Shown one piece after another: positions 1 through 7,842 of a stretch of DNA of 64,000 nt. The DNA is taken from positions 416,720-480,719 of the forward strand of contig NZ_FQWO01000002.1 in the NCBI RefSeq assembly GCF_900129705.1, read 5' to 3'. Numbering within the stretch: position 1 is the first letter of the stretch; every line of letters begins with the position of its first letter. Both the position numbers and the translations under genes were made by a program. Below the pieces are notes generated by a model. It had not been told where the DNA came from. It saw only the letters and a list, made by a program, of their open reading frames with translations, and did not search any database. This stretch comes from Flavobacterium granuli (lineage in GTDB: Bacteria > Bacteroidota > Bacteroidia > Flavobacteriales > Flavobacteriaceae).

Positions 1-474
1 TTAATTCATCAAGGGACTAAATTGATTCCTTCTGATTTTATTGGATTTGTAAAACCACTATATGGAGATACAGATCATCATAATAAATTGATGTCTAACT
101 TTTTTGCTCAAACAGAAGCGTTGTTGCATGGTAAGACTAGTGCTCAGGTTCAGTCTGAATTTGATCAACAAGGACTTGATGCGGCTAAGGCAAAGTTTCT
201 TTTACCGTTTAAAGTTTTTGCAGGGAACAAGCCAACAAATACTATTCTTATTGAAAAATTGACCCCAAAATCTTTAGGATCCTTAATTGCGCTTTATGAG
301 CATAAGATTTTTGTTCAGGGGATTCTTTGGAATATTTTTAGTTACGATCAATGGGGAGTAGAGTTAGGAAAACAATTAGCGAATTCGATCTTGGAAGAGA
401 TAAATACAGGAGACGTGAAAACTCATGATAGTTCAACAACTTATTTGTTGAATTATTTCTTGAGTCATAAATAG
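1..474 (+). CDS. pgi: Glucose-6-phosphate isomerase, C-terminal part
   Basis: The reading frame is open from base 1 and gives 157 residues before the stop, so the N-terminal two thirds lie outside the window. The enzyme interconverts glucose-6-phosphate and fructose-6-phosphate in the cytoplasm (glycolysis and gluconeogenesis). Family features seen are the segment [10 protein letters not shown], then [13 protein letters not shown], the conserved GNKPTN turn, and the helix around [21 protein letters not shown], which matches the second PGI signature with its catalytic lysine. The length after this signature fits a complete C terminus. A terminator hairpin follows about 30 bases downstream. Identification is secure; the start cannot be seen. 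Confidence 0.95.
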   Translation, partial: LIHQGTKLIPSDFIGFVKPLYGDTDHHNKLMSNFFAQTEALLHGKTSAQVQSEFDQQGLDAAKAKFLLPFKVFAGNKPTNTILIEKLTPKSLGSLIALYEHKIFVQGILWNIFSYDQWGVELGKQLANSILEEINTGDVKTHDSSTTYLLNYFLSHK

Positions 475-504
475 ACAGATACTTTTTTTAATAGATTTTT
501 ATCT

Positions 505-540
505 AAAACCTTGATTTTTTAAGTCAGGGTTTTGTGTTTT
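505..540 (+). terminator. Rho-independent terminator after pgi
   Basis: Bases 505-514 (AAAACCTTGA) pair with 524-533 (TCAGGGTTTT) with one G-U pair, and a T-rich run follows. It lies 30 bases after the pgi stop. Confidence 0.7.
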
Positions 541-640
541 TAGGAGTTGATGAACTATTTTTATTTTTTTGGGAATATTTTTCAGATCATAATTATTTCG
601 ATTTATTGAATAATGTGACATTAAAATCATAAAATATTTA

Positions 641-686
641 ATAAAACTCATTTTTTTGTGTAAAAAAATGAGTTTTATTTTTTTTA
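641..686. terminator. Strong bidirectional hairpin between pgi and the TonB receptor
   Basis: A perfect stem of at least 15 pairs is seen: AAAACTCATTTTTTT (643-657) against AAAAAAATGAGTTTT (662-676) with a 4-base loop. T-runs occur on both strands. It would insulate the receptor gene from pgi. Together with the previous hairpin it is the only structure I see in the 312-base gap 475-786, apart from the promoter element of the receptor. Confidence 0.65.
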
Positions 687-755
687 GTAATCGGGAGTTG
701 TTTTTAAATTATGCTTTTATTAACATTACGGTAACATTTTGTAGTTGAAATGTTA

Positions 756-763
756 TAATTTTG
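756..763 (+). promoter_or_regulatory. -7 promoter element of the TonB receptor gene
   Basis: TAATTTTG matches the Bacteroidota -7 consensus TAnnTTTG. No -33 TTTG at the ideal 19-base distance is seen. The element lies inside the upstream extension of the reading frame (from 745), which argues for the start at 787. Confidence 0.5.
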
Positions 764-786
764 CCAAAAATAATAATCACAACATC

Positions 787-3700
787 ATGAAAAAATTATT
801 AAAGTTGTTTTTAATACTGATTGCATTTATTTGTGCAGATTCCAGTATTTATGCTCAGGGTAATACAACCTCTTCCGTTAGTGGAGGTGTTTATGACAAT
901 TTAGGGCAATCATTACCAGGAGCCTCGGTTCTTGCAATCCACACACCGTCAGGAACGCGCTATACTGCTTCAGCTGATTTTAATGGTGGTTTTAGAATTT
1001 CTAATATGAGAGTTGGAGGTCCTTATAAAATTGCGGTAACTTTTATTGGCTTTAAGACGTCTGAATTTAACGACGTTTACCTTCAGTTAGGCGAGTCAAA
1101 AGATTTTAAAGTGGTATTGAAAGATGATTCAAATGAATTGCAAGAAGTTGTTGTTAAGGTATCAAGGGATAATACTTTCAATTCACAAAGAACAGGCGCG
1201 CAAACAGTAATCAATTCAGATAAAATTAAAGCATTGCCTTCTTTGTCTAGAAATATTTCAGATTTTGCTAGATTAACACCGCAAGCTCAATTAAGAGGGG
1301 ATGATGTTCTTTCAATAGGTGGCCAAAACAATAGATTTAATGCAATCTATATTGATGGTGCTGTTAGTAATGACGTTTTTGGATTAGCTGCTAATGGTAC
1401 AAACGGAGGGCAAACTGGGGTTAGCCCAATATCTGTTGATGCTATTGAGCAATTTCAGGTTAGTGTTGCTCCTTATGACGTAAAGCTTTCTGGTTTTGCT
1501 GGTGGGGCAATTAGTGCGATTACACGTTCAGGAACAAATAATTTTGAAGGTTCGGCTTATTTCTTTAACAGAGACCAATCTTTAGCAGGTAAAACGCCTC
1601 CTTCTTTAGCAGGAACAAGTCCAAGAACAAAATTAGCTGATTTCTCGGCTCAGACTTATGGAGTTCGTGCTGGTGGGGCTATTGTACAGGATAAATTGTT
1701 TTATTTCATTAACTATGAGAGACAAGACAATCAAACTCCACAGCCTTTTGAATTAAGTACATATACTGGATTGTCAGCAAATAGATTAGGGGAGTTAAGA
1801 ACTAAACTAGATAGTTATGGCTATAATCCAGGTTCATTTGAAAACAATGTTAGAACACTTAAAAGTGATAAATTAATTGGTAAAATTGACTGGAATATCA
1901 ATGATAATCATAAATTATCGTTGAAGCATAGTTATGTAAAAGCAGAGAATTTTTCGCCAAGCAGATCTTCGGCTACATCTATAAGTTTTATTAATGGAAG
2001 TCAGTTGTTTAATTCTACTACTAATTCTACTGCTTTAGAGTTGAATTCACGATTTGGAAATAAATTTTCGAATAATTTAGTTGTTGCTTATACTAGCGTT
2101 TTTGATGATAGAAATGCTTCCGGAGATCCATTTCCATCCGTTCAGATTTTTGACGGTGCAAATCAAAGTATTTACTTTGGTGCAGAAGGTTTTTCGACAG
2201 CAAACTTGTTAGATCAAAAAGTTTTGACAATTTCAGATAATTTTGAAATTAATGCAGGTATTAGTAAAATTACTATTGGTACTCATAATGAATTTTCGAA
2301 ATCAAGAAATGTTTTCTTTGGTAATAATTTCGGGTCTTATAGATATGCTTCCTTAGATGACTTCTTATTGGGGAGAAAACCAAATAGGTTTCAAATGAAC
2401 TATTCTTTAATTGGAGGAGAAGGAGATAATTCCCAAGGTGCAGCGGAGTTTGGGACTAAGCAGTTTGGGTTTTATATCCAAAATGATATGAAAGTGAGTT
2501 CTAATTTTAAACTTTCTTATGGAGTAAGAGTTGATATTCCGGTTTGGGAAGATGGTTTAGTAAATAATGATTTTAATAACAGAACAATAGGGTTGTTACA
2601 AGCAGCTGGTAAAGATTTAAAAGGAGCGACTGTTGGGCAAGGAATCAGAAATTCTGCTCATATAGCGCCGCGTTTAGGATTTAATTATGATCTTAACGGA
2701 AACAGAAGTACTCAGTTCAGAGGTGGATTAGGAATATTTACTTCTAGATTGCCATTAGTTTGGCCAGGAGGTACTTATAATAACAATGGTATTTCTCAAG
2801 GAGCTATTTCGATTACAACGGCTGCTCAAATGCCAGTATTTAACCCGAATCCAAGTGTTGCTAGTCAAATTATGAATGGGTCGGTTGCTTTAGGGCCACT
2901 GCCGGGTTCTGGAGGAAAAGGTGGGAATATTGACTTATTCGCAAAAGATTTTAAATTACCGCAAGTGTTTAAAGCTAGTTTTGCTGTGGATCAAAAATTA
3001 CCATTAGGTTTTGTTTTCACTTCGGAGATTACATATAATGACAATATCAGTGCCATTACATATGAAAATTTGAATATTAAAGCTGCGTCTAGTAATTTGA
3101 CTGGAGCTGATACAAGACCACGTTATAATGGGAATAGCAGAGTAGATCCTACTTATTTGGGAGTTTATTTGGCTTCAAATACTGATGAAGGTAAAGCTCA
3201 TAATATTGCTTTTACATTGACTAAGAATTTCAGATCTAATTTTATTGACGCAAATATTTCTGGGACCTATTCTTATGGTAAATCTACTGTTTTATTGGAT
3301 GCTACTTCATCTCAAAACAGTTCACAATGGAATAATACGGAAACAGTTAATGGAGCTAATTCTTTGAAACTTTCAAGGTCTGATTTTGACCAAGGAAGAA
3401 GAATTATCTCTAATGGTAATGCAACATTGAAGTGGAGTGATTTTACAAAAACAAGAATCGGAGTGTTTTATGAAGGTGCTCAAGGAACACCGATAAGCTA
3501 TGTATATAATGATAGTGGTCGTTTGTTACAAGATACGTTCTCTAATTCAGCATTGATTTACGTTCCAGCTAGTCAAAGTGAAATTAATTTAGTTTCTACT
3601 TCTTCTAATACTTTAACTCCTCAACAACAATGGGATGCTCTTAGTGCTTTTATTGAAGGAAATGAATATTTAAAAGGTAAAAAAGGTACCTATGCTGAGC

Positions 3701-4032
3701 GTAATGGAGATCGTTTAAAAACGAGTCATGTTGTTGATTTAAAATTAGCTCAAGAATTTACAATTAATTCTGGTAAGAAGAAACACACGTTGGAATTCAC
3801 AGCGGATGTGTTCAACTTTACAAATCTTTTGAATAAAAATTGGGGGAAAAGATATTTCACAAGTTTTGATCAAGTACAGTTACTTCAACAAGTTGGATTC
3901 TTAGCGGGTACAAATACCCCAACATTTAGTTATAATCCTACTGTAGGAAATACTATTAATCAAGTTGATGATGTTGGATTGAATTCTTCAAGATGGCAAA
4001 TGCAAGTTGGTGTTCGTTATACTTTTAACTAA
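787..4032 (+). CDS. TonB-dependent receptor, Oar-like, with carboxypeptidase-like domain
   Basis: The 1081-residue protein is a predicted outer-membrane beta-barrel transporter energised by TonB-ExbBD; the substrate is unknown. It starts with a signal peptide (MKKLLKLFLILIAF, cleavage near YAQG). A carboxypeptidase regulatory-like beta-sandwich follows at about residues 28-110 (GQSLPGASV), then a plug domain at about 130-240 (LPSLSRNISDFARLTPQ, GGQNNRFNAIYIDGA), and the rest is barrel ending in an aromatic strand (QMQVGVRYTFN). The missing TonB-box detail and the NNRFN plug motif resemble Oar proteins. I chose the ATG at 787 because an upstream ATG at 745 overlaps the -7 promoter element and would spoil the signal peptide. 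It stands alone with its own terminator. Confidence 0.9.
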   Translation: MKKLLKLFLILIAFICADSSIYAQGNTTSSVSGGVYDNLGQSLPGASVLAIHTPSGTRYTASADFNGGFRISNMRVGGPYKIAVTFIGFKTSEFNDVYLQLGESKDFKVVLKDDSNELQEVVVKVSRDNTFNSQRTGAQTVINSDKIKALPSLSRNISDFARLTPQAQLRGDDVLSIGGQNNRFNAIYIDGAVSNDVFGLAANGTNGGQTGVSPISVDAIEQFQVSVAPYDVKLSGFAGGAISAITRSGTNNFEGSAYFFNRDQSLAGKTPPSLAGTSPRTKLADFSAQTYGVRAGGAIVQDKLFYFINYERQDNQTPQPFELSTYTGLSANRLGELRTKLDSYGYNPGSFENNVRTLKSDKLIGKIDWNINDNHKLSLKHSYVKAENFSPSRSSATSISFINGSQLFNSTTNSTALELNSRFGNKFSNNLVVAYTSVFDDRNASGDPFPSVQIFDGANQSIYFGAEGFSTANLLDQKVLTISDNFEINAGISKITIGTHNEFSKSRNVFFGNNFGSYRYASLDDFLLGRKPNRFQMNYSLIGGEGDNSQGAAEFGTKQFGFYIQNDMKVSSNFKLSYGVRVDIPVWEDGLVNNDFNNRTIGLLQAAGKDLKGATVGQGIRNSAHIAPRLGFNYDLNGNRSTQFRGGLGIFTSRLPLVWPGGTYNNNGISQGAISITTAAQMPVFNPNPSVASQIMNGSVALGPLPGSGGKGGNIDLFAKDFKLPQVFKASFAVDQKLPLGFVFTSEITYNDNISAITYENLNIKAASSNLTGADTRPRYNGNSRVDPTYLGVYLASNTDEGKAHNIAFTLTKNFRSNFIDANISGTYSYGKSTVLLDATSSQNSSQWNNTETVNGANSLKLSRSDFDQGRRIISNGNATLKWSDFTKTRIGVFYEGAQGTPISYVYNDSGRLLQDTFSNSALIYVPASQSEINLVSTSSNTLTPQQQWDALSAFIEGNEYLKGKKGTYAERNGDRLKTSHVVDLKLAQEFTINSGKKKHTLEFTADVFNFTNLLNKNWGKRYFTSFDQVQLLQQVGFLAGTNTPTFSYNPTVGNTINQVDDVGLNSSRWQMQVGVRYTFN

Positions 4033-4047
4033 TATCTGTTTAACATA

Positions 4048-4088
4048 AAAAAAAACCCTCATTTCTAATTGAACTGAGGGTTTTTTTA
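4048..4088. terminator. Terminator after the TonB receptor
   Basis: AACCCTCA (4054-4061) pairs with TGAGGGTT (4075-4082), followed by a T-run; an A-run on the other side makes it potentially bidirectional. Confidence 0.75.
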
Positions 4089-4101
4089 TACCTTTTTTTC
4101 T

Positions 4102-4109
4102 TATATTTG
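4102..4109 (+). promoter_or_regulatory. -7 promoter element of the small membrane protein gene
   Basis: TATATTTG is a perfect TAnnTTTG match, 20 bases before the ATG at 4130. Confidence 0.5.
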
Positions 4110-4129
4110 TTTTTAAAAATATATAATTT

Positions 4130-4552
4130 ATGTACGAATTTATTCAAAAGTTTCATTCTGGCTGGGCTTATCTGGCTCTTTTAGTATTAGTAATTGCAGT
4201 GGTTAACTCGGTAATCGGTTTAGTGTCTAAAAAAGAATTTACTGCCAAAGACAGAAAAATTGCCCTTTTCGGATTGATAGGAATACATACTCAATTATTA
4301 GTTGGATTGATTCTGTATTTTGTTTCCCCTCTTGGCTTAGCTTCTCTTGGACAAATGTCAGATAAAATGCTACGATTAACATCAATGGAGCATCCATTAA
4401 TTAATATTATTGCAATTGCTTTAATCACCATTGGATGGTCTAAACATAAAAAATTAGCAACATCTGAATCAAAATTTAAAACATTTACCATCTTTTATGG
4501 TTTGGGATTAGTACTTATTTTAAGTAGAATTCCATGGTCAATGTGGTTATAA
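4130..4552 (+). CDS. Small four-helix membrane protein, cytochrome b-like
   Basis: The 140-residue protein has four predicted membrane helices: about residues 10-32, 45-66, 88-103 and 118-138. A histidine sits in helix 1 (FHSGW), another in helix 2 (IHTQLLVG) and another near helix 3 (MEHPLIN). This layout of histidines near helix ends resembles small b-type cytochromes, and similar flavobacterial proteins are often labelled that way, but haem binding is inference. It has its own promoter and terminator and lies before an RlpA-like gene, so no operon partner hints at its job. Confidence 0.6.
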   Translation: MYEFIQKFHSGWAYLALLVLVIAVVNSVIGLVSKKEFTAKDRKIALFGLIGIHTQLLVGLILYFVSPLGLASLGQMSDKMLRLTSMEHPLINIIAIALITIGWSKHKKLATSESKFKTFTIFYGLGLVLILSRIPWSMWL

Positions 4553-4560
4553 TAAATTGT

Positions 4561-4588
4561 AAAAAGTCCTAGAAATAGGACTTTTTTT
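4561..4588 (+). terminator. Terminator after the small membrane protein
   Basis: AAAAAGTCCTA (4561-4571) and TAGGACTTTTT (4576-4586) form an 11-pair stem with a GAAA loop and a T-tail. Confidence 0.85.
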
Positions 4589-4636
4589 ATCTAGGTACAG
4601 TTTTTGTACAGATGGAGTCCAAATAAAAAGTTACAA

Positions 4637-5140
4637 ATGAGAAAATCAATTACCTTATTTTTTTTACTGTCAATAGTTGGTTTTGCTAGCAGTCAAAGCA
4701 CAATTGCAGATAAAATAAAAGTAAGCTTGTCAAAAACAGCTGTTCAAAAGGATACGGTCAAAAAGAATAAGTCTCTTATTGTTCAACAGCAAATTGTCAA
4801 GGACACTTTGGCAGAAGAAAAAGAAATACTAAAATTAAAATTTTATAAAAAAAATGCTCATGCGTCTTATTACGCTGATAAATTTCATGGTCGAAATACA
4901 ACCAGTGGTATAAAATACAATAAAGAAAAATATACTGCGGCGCATAAAAAATTTCCTTTTGGAACCAAATTAAAAGTGACCAATCAGATTAATGGGAAAT
5001 CAGTAATAGTAGAAGTTAACGATAGAGGTCCATTTGTGAAGGCAAGAGAAATTGATTTGTCAAGAAAAGCCTTCATGGAAATTGCCAATAACAAAGGAAG
5101 TGGAGCGATGACAGTGACTATCGAAGAGATTGTTAAATAA
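4637..5140 (+). CDS. rlpA: RlpA-like double-psi beta-barrel protein
   Basis: The 167-residue protein is exported (signal peptide MRKSITLFFLLSIVGFASS). A linker of about 65 residues, rich in lysine and threonine, leads to a C-terminal double-psi beta-barrel at about residues 80-165. Conserved RlpA features are HASYYADKFHGRNTTSG, FPFGTKLKVTN and VEVNDRGPF..REIDLS. RlpA proteins act on glycan strands lacking stem peptides (septal lytic transglycosylase) or bind them. There is no SPOR domain, unlike the E. coli protein, as is common in this phylum. I chose the ATG at 4637 over 4604 because it begins the signal peptide. The stop abuts the convergent CYTH gene. Confidence 0.85.
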   Translation: MRKSITLFFLLSIVGFASSQSTIADKIKVSLSKTAVQKDTVKKNKSLIVQQQIVKDTLAEEKEILKLKFYKKNAHASYYADKFHGRNTTSGIKYNKEKYTAAHKKFPFGTKLKVTNQINGKSVIVEVNDRGPFVKAREIDLSRKAFMEIANNKGSGAMTVTIEEIVK

Positions 5141-5611
5141 TTATTGCCAAGTGCCGAAGGGACTTATGCTCAAATAAGAATTGTAATAACGCTTGTCGTT
5201 GGTGACTTCGGTTCCAAGCCAGTGCGGTTTTTCAAAAACTTCAGTTTCTGATCCTAGTTCTATTTCGGCCATAATCAGGCCTTGGTTCTCACCATAAAAC
5301 TCGTCTACTTCATAAGTGTGGCTGCCTACTTTTACCTCAAAACGGGTTTTGTCAATGATGCCTTTTTCGCATAAAAGCAATAATTTTTCGGCTTCGTCAA
5401 CTGGGATTTCCTTTTCCCATTCAAAACGGGACATGCCTGATTCGTTTGAGCTGCCTTTTATGGTTATATAAGCCTTGTTTCCCTTTATTCTTACGCGAAC
5501 TGTTCGTTCCGGAACAGCGCTCAAATAACCTTGCTTAATTCGATTCTGAGAGAAGGCTTCTTTTTTAAATTGGTCTGAAGTAACCAGGAATTTGCGTTCT
5601 ATTTCTATCAT
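5141..5611 (-). CDS. CYTH domain protein
   Basis: The 156-residue protein begins with MIEIERKFLV, the ExExK motif that binds triphosphate in CYTH (CyaB/thiamine triphosphatase) domains. Later basic and acidic strands fit the tunnel fold: RVRIKGNKAYITIKG, RFEWEKEIP, KTRFEV, EVDEFYGENQGLIMAEIEL. Bacterial members are usually inorganic triphosphatases or of unknown substrate. The full domain is present and nothing else is fused. It is convergent with rlpA, and their ends touch. Reaction specificity cannot be read from sequence. Confidence 0.9.
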   Translation of the reverse strand: MIEIERKFLVTSDQFKKEAFSQNRIKQGYLSAVPERTVRVRIKGNKAYITIKGSSNESGMSRFEWEKEIPVDEAEKLLLLCEKGIIDKTRFEVKVGSHTYEVDEFYGENQGLIMAEIELGSETEVFEKPHWLGTEVTNDKRYYNSYLSISPFGTWQ

Positions 5612-5633
5612 TTCGTATGGTATTTTTTGTTTG

Positions 5634-5746
5634 GAGCTATTTCCAGCTGTCTGCTATATCTTTCTTGTCCGGAACTTATTTTAGAGTCCTGAAACAAGTT
5701 CTGGACAAGAAAGGATGCCGCTTCCATCTGGGCTAATTGCGATGTT
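5634..5746. repeat. Dispersed intergenic repeat, copy A
   Basis: A 17-base inverted repeat (5661-5677 and 5696-5712, 16 of 17 positions pair) sits between conserved flanks. The left flank has GCTGTCTGCTATATC and the right flank has GAAAGGATGCCGCTTCCATC then GGGCTA. The same frame around a different hairpin occurs at 31586-31680 and, more divergent, near 28470-28575. It fills the gap between the divergent CYTH and dinB genes. Confidence 0.65.
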
Positions 5747-5800
5747 CAAATGTATCAAATATTTTAACTTCAAGGACCCTGATTTTATGTAAAAGCAGTT

Positions 5801-5808
5801 TAAATTTG
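5801..5808 (+). promoter_or_regulatory. -7 promoter element of dinB
   Basis: TAAATTTG matches TAnnTTTG exactly. The first ATG (5813) begins only 4 bases later, so the transcript would start at or just before it. Confidence 0.45.
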
Positions 5809-5812
5809 TACT

Positions 5813-6895
5813 ATGAACGAAATGAATAGCAATAGGAAAATCATACACATTGACATGGATGCTTTCTATGCTTCGGTGGAGCAAATGGATAATCCAGAGT
5901 TGCGTGGCAAGCCTATTGCCGTAGGCGGTTCAGAAAATCGAGGTGTAGTTTCGGCAGCAAGTTATGAGGCTCGAAAATTTGGCGTCAGAAGTGCGATTAG
6001 TGGTGTTTTGGCCAAGAAATATTGCCCGGAACTGATTTTTGTTAGTCCCAGATTTGATCGTTACAAAGAGATTTCGGCTAAAATTCATAAAATTTTTCGA
6101 GACTATACTGATTTGGTGGAGCCGCTTTCACTTGATGAAGCTTATCTGGATGTGACTCAAAATAAAAAGGGGAATCCCAGTGCCAGCTTGTTGGCCGAAG
6201 AGATTCGAACACGAATTTTTAACGAGCTTGGTTTGACGGCCTCGGCTGGAATATCAATCAATAAGTTTGTGGCCAAAATCGCCAGTGATTACAACAAACC
6301 CAACGGTCAAAAGACTGTCAATCCGGATGAAGTAATCGCTTTTTTGGAAGAATTACCTATTTGCAAATTTTATGGTGTTGGTAAGGTTACGACCGAAAAA
6401 ATGTACCAATTGGGCATTTTTAGCGGTTTGGAATTAAAAAGTAAATCACAGGAATTTCTGGAGAAGCATTTTGGAAAATCCGGAAGTTTCTATTACAATG
6501 TCGTTCGTGGAATTCATAATAGCGAAGTCAAGTCGGACAGAATTACAAAATCAGTTGCGGCTGAACATACTTTTGATGTTAATCTTTCTTCGGAAATATT
6601 TATGGCTGAGCAATTGGAAAAAATTGCAAATACTTTAGAAAGAAGACTTAAAAAGCACCGTGTTTCCGGAAAAACGGTTACCTTAAAAATTAAATACAGC
6701 GACTTTAGTCAGCAAACCAGAAGTAAAACCCTGCCGTATTTTATTTCGGATAAAGGATTAATTTTTGAAACCGTCAAAGAACTTTTGTATCAGGAACGGA
6801 TGAAAGATTCAGTTCGTCTGCTGGGGATATCGATGAGTAATTTGAATACCGAGGTAAAAAAAGCAGTTGTCGTGCAATTGAAGTTTGCTTTTTAA
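5813..6895 (+). CDS. dinB: DNA polymerase IV
   Basis: The 360-residue Y-family translesion polymerase carries IIHIDMDAFYASVEQ near the N terminus and SLDEAYLDVT near residue 103, which supply the catalytic acidic residues. Palm, thumb (helix-hairpin-helix around FYGVGKVTTEKM) and little-finger domains are all present, and the length is normal. Pol IV copies past damaged or misaligned template, with reduced fidelity. Two starts are possible: ATG 5813, or ATG 5822 nine bases on (MNSNRKIIHI). The position of the -7 element means the first would be read from a leaderless message. No LexA box was recognised. Confidence 0.95.
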   Translation: MNEMNSNRKIIHIDMDAFYASVEQMDNPELRGKPIAVGGSENRGVVSAASYEARKFGVRSAISGVLAKKYCPELIFVSPRFDRYKEISAKIHKIFRDYTDLVEPLSLDEAYLDVTQNKKGNPSASLLAEEIRTRIFNELGLTASAGISINKFVAKIASDYNKPNGQKTVNPDEVIAFLEELPICKFYGVGKVTTEKMYQLGIFSGLELKSKSQEFLEKHFGKSGSFYYNVVRGIHNSEVKSDRITKSVAAEHTFDVNLSSEIFMAEQLEKIANTLERRLKKHRVSGKTVTLKIKYSDFSQQTRSKTLPYFISDKGLIFETVKELLYQERMKDSVRLLGISMSNLNTEVKKAVVVQLKFAF

Positions 6896-6958
6896 TTAAA
6901 AAAACAAAACCCTTCTAAGAAAGAAAGGTTTAGTAATAAAAGTATGTTTTAAAAGAAA

Positions 6959-7732
6959 TTAGTCTTTGCTGGACAGTTTAGAAAGCAATCGTAAGAATTC
7001 GATATACAACCAAACTAAAGTAATCATTAAGCCCATAGCAGCAAACCATTCCATGTATTTAGGCATTTTTTCTTGAACTCCTTTTTCTATTCTGTCAAAA
7101 TCAAGGAATAAGTTCAAAGCGGCTATTATAATTACAAATACACTGATTCCTACACTCATCATTGAGTTGCCATGGTGTACAGGTTGAAAGCTAGTAAACA
7201 TGGAAACAATCCAAGAGATTAAATAGTAAGTCGCTATAGCAAGTGTTGCTGCCACAACAACAGATTTAAACTGTTCTGTTACTTTTACTATTTTAAATTT
7301 ATACAAACCTAAACAAACCGCAAATGTTACAAAAGTAGCTCCAACTGCCTGTATCACAATTCCGGGATACATGGCTTCAAAAATAGCAGAGATTCCTCCT
7401 ATGAACAAGCCTTCAAATAAGGCATAGCCAGGAGCTAAATAGGAAGAATATTGTGGTTTGAAAGCTGAAATAAGTACTAGAATCAATCCTACGATGGCGC
7501 CTCCAATAGTTGGAATCATTGCGTTGATGCCATTAAATGCCATCCACCAAGTTACCATGGCTGAGGCCGTAAGCAAGAGGAACAATAATAAGGTTTTATT
7601 GATGGTTCCTGACAAAGTCATTTCCTGATTATAGTCAATAATGGAAGCATGATGCACTTCGTCTTTTCTGGTGGCAGATGTTGCCGAAAAAGATTTATTG
7701 TTTAAAAAAGGGTTTTTTGATTCGAAATTCAT
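6959..7732 (-). CDS. Bax inhibitor-1/YccA family membrane protein
   Basis: The 257-residue protein has a soluble N terminus of about 45 residues and seven hydrophobic helices. Family landmarks are the inner repeat GYALFEGLFIGGISAIFEAMYPG and the C-terminal acidic helix region LNLFLDFDRIEKGVQEKMPKYMEW. BI-1 proteins are pH-sensitive calcium leak channels or quality-control partners; the bacterial role is not fixed. This long-N-terminus form is common in flavobacteria. It lies between dinB (convergent) and the pyk terminator, probably as a single-gene unit. Confidence 0.88.
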   Translation of the reverse strand: MNFESKNPFLNNKSFSATSATRKDEVHHASIIDYNQEMTLSGTINKTLLLFLLLTASAMVTWWMAFNGINAMIPTIGGAIVGLILVLISAFKPQYSSYLAPGYALFEGLFIGGISAIFEAMYPGIVIQAVGATFVTFAVCLGLYKFKIVKVTEQFKSVVVAATLAIATYYLISWIVSMFTSFQPVHHGNSMMSVGISVFVIIIAALNLFLDFDRIEKGVQEKMPKYMEWFAAMGLMITLVWLYIEFLRLLSKLSSKD

Positions 7733-7782
7733 AATGAAGGGTATTAATTTTTTATCAAAGATAAATGAAAATAAATTAGTAC

Positions 7783-7822
7783 AAAAAAACCGTCTCGTTA
7801 AAATGATTAAGAGACGGTTTAA
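7783..7822 (-). terminator. Terminator of the pyk operon
   Basis: AAACCGTCTC (7787-7796) and GAGACGGTTT (7811-7820) form a 10-pair stem. On the minus strand it is followed by TTTTTTTG, 20 bases after the pyk stop. Confidence 0.85.
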
Positions 7823-7842
7823 ATATTTGTTAAAAATCTTAG

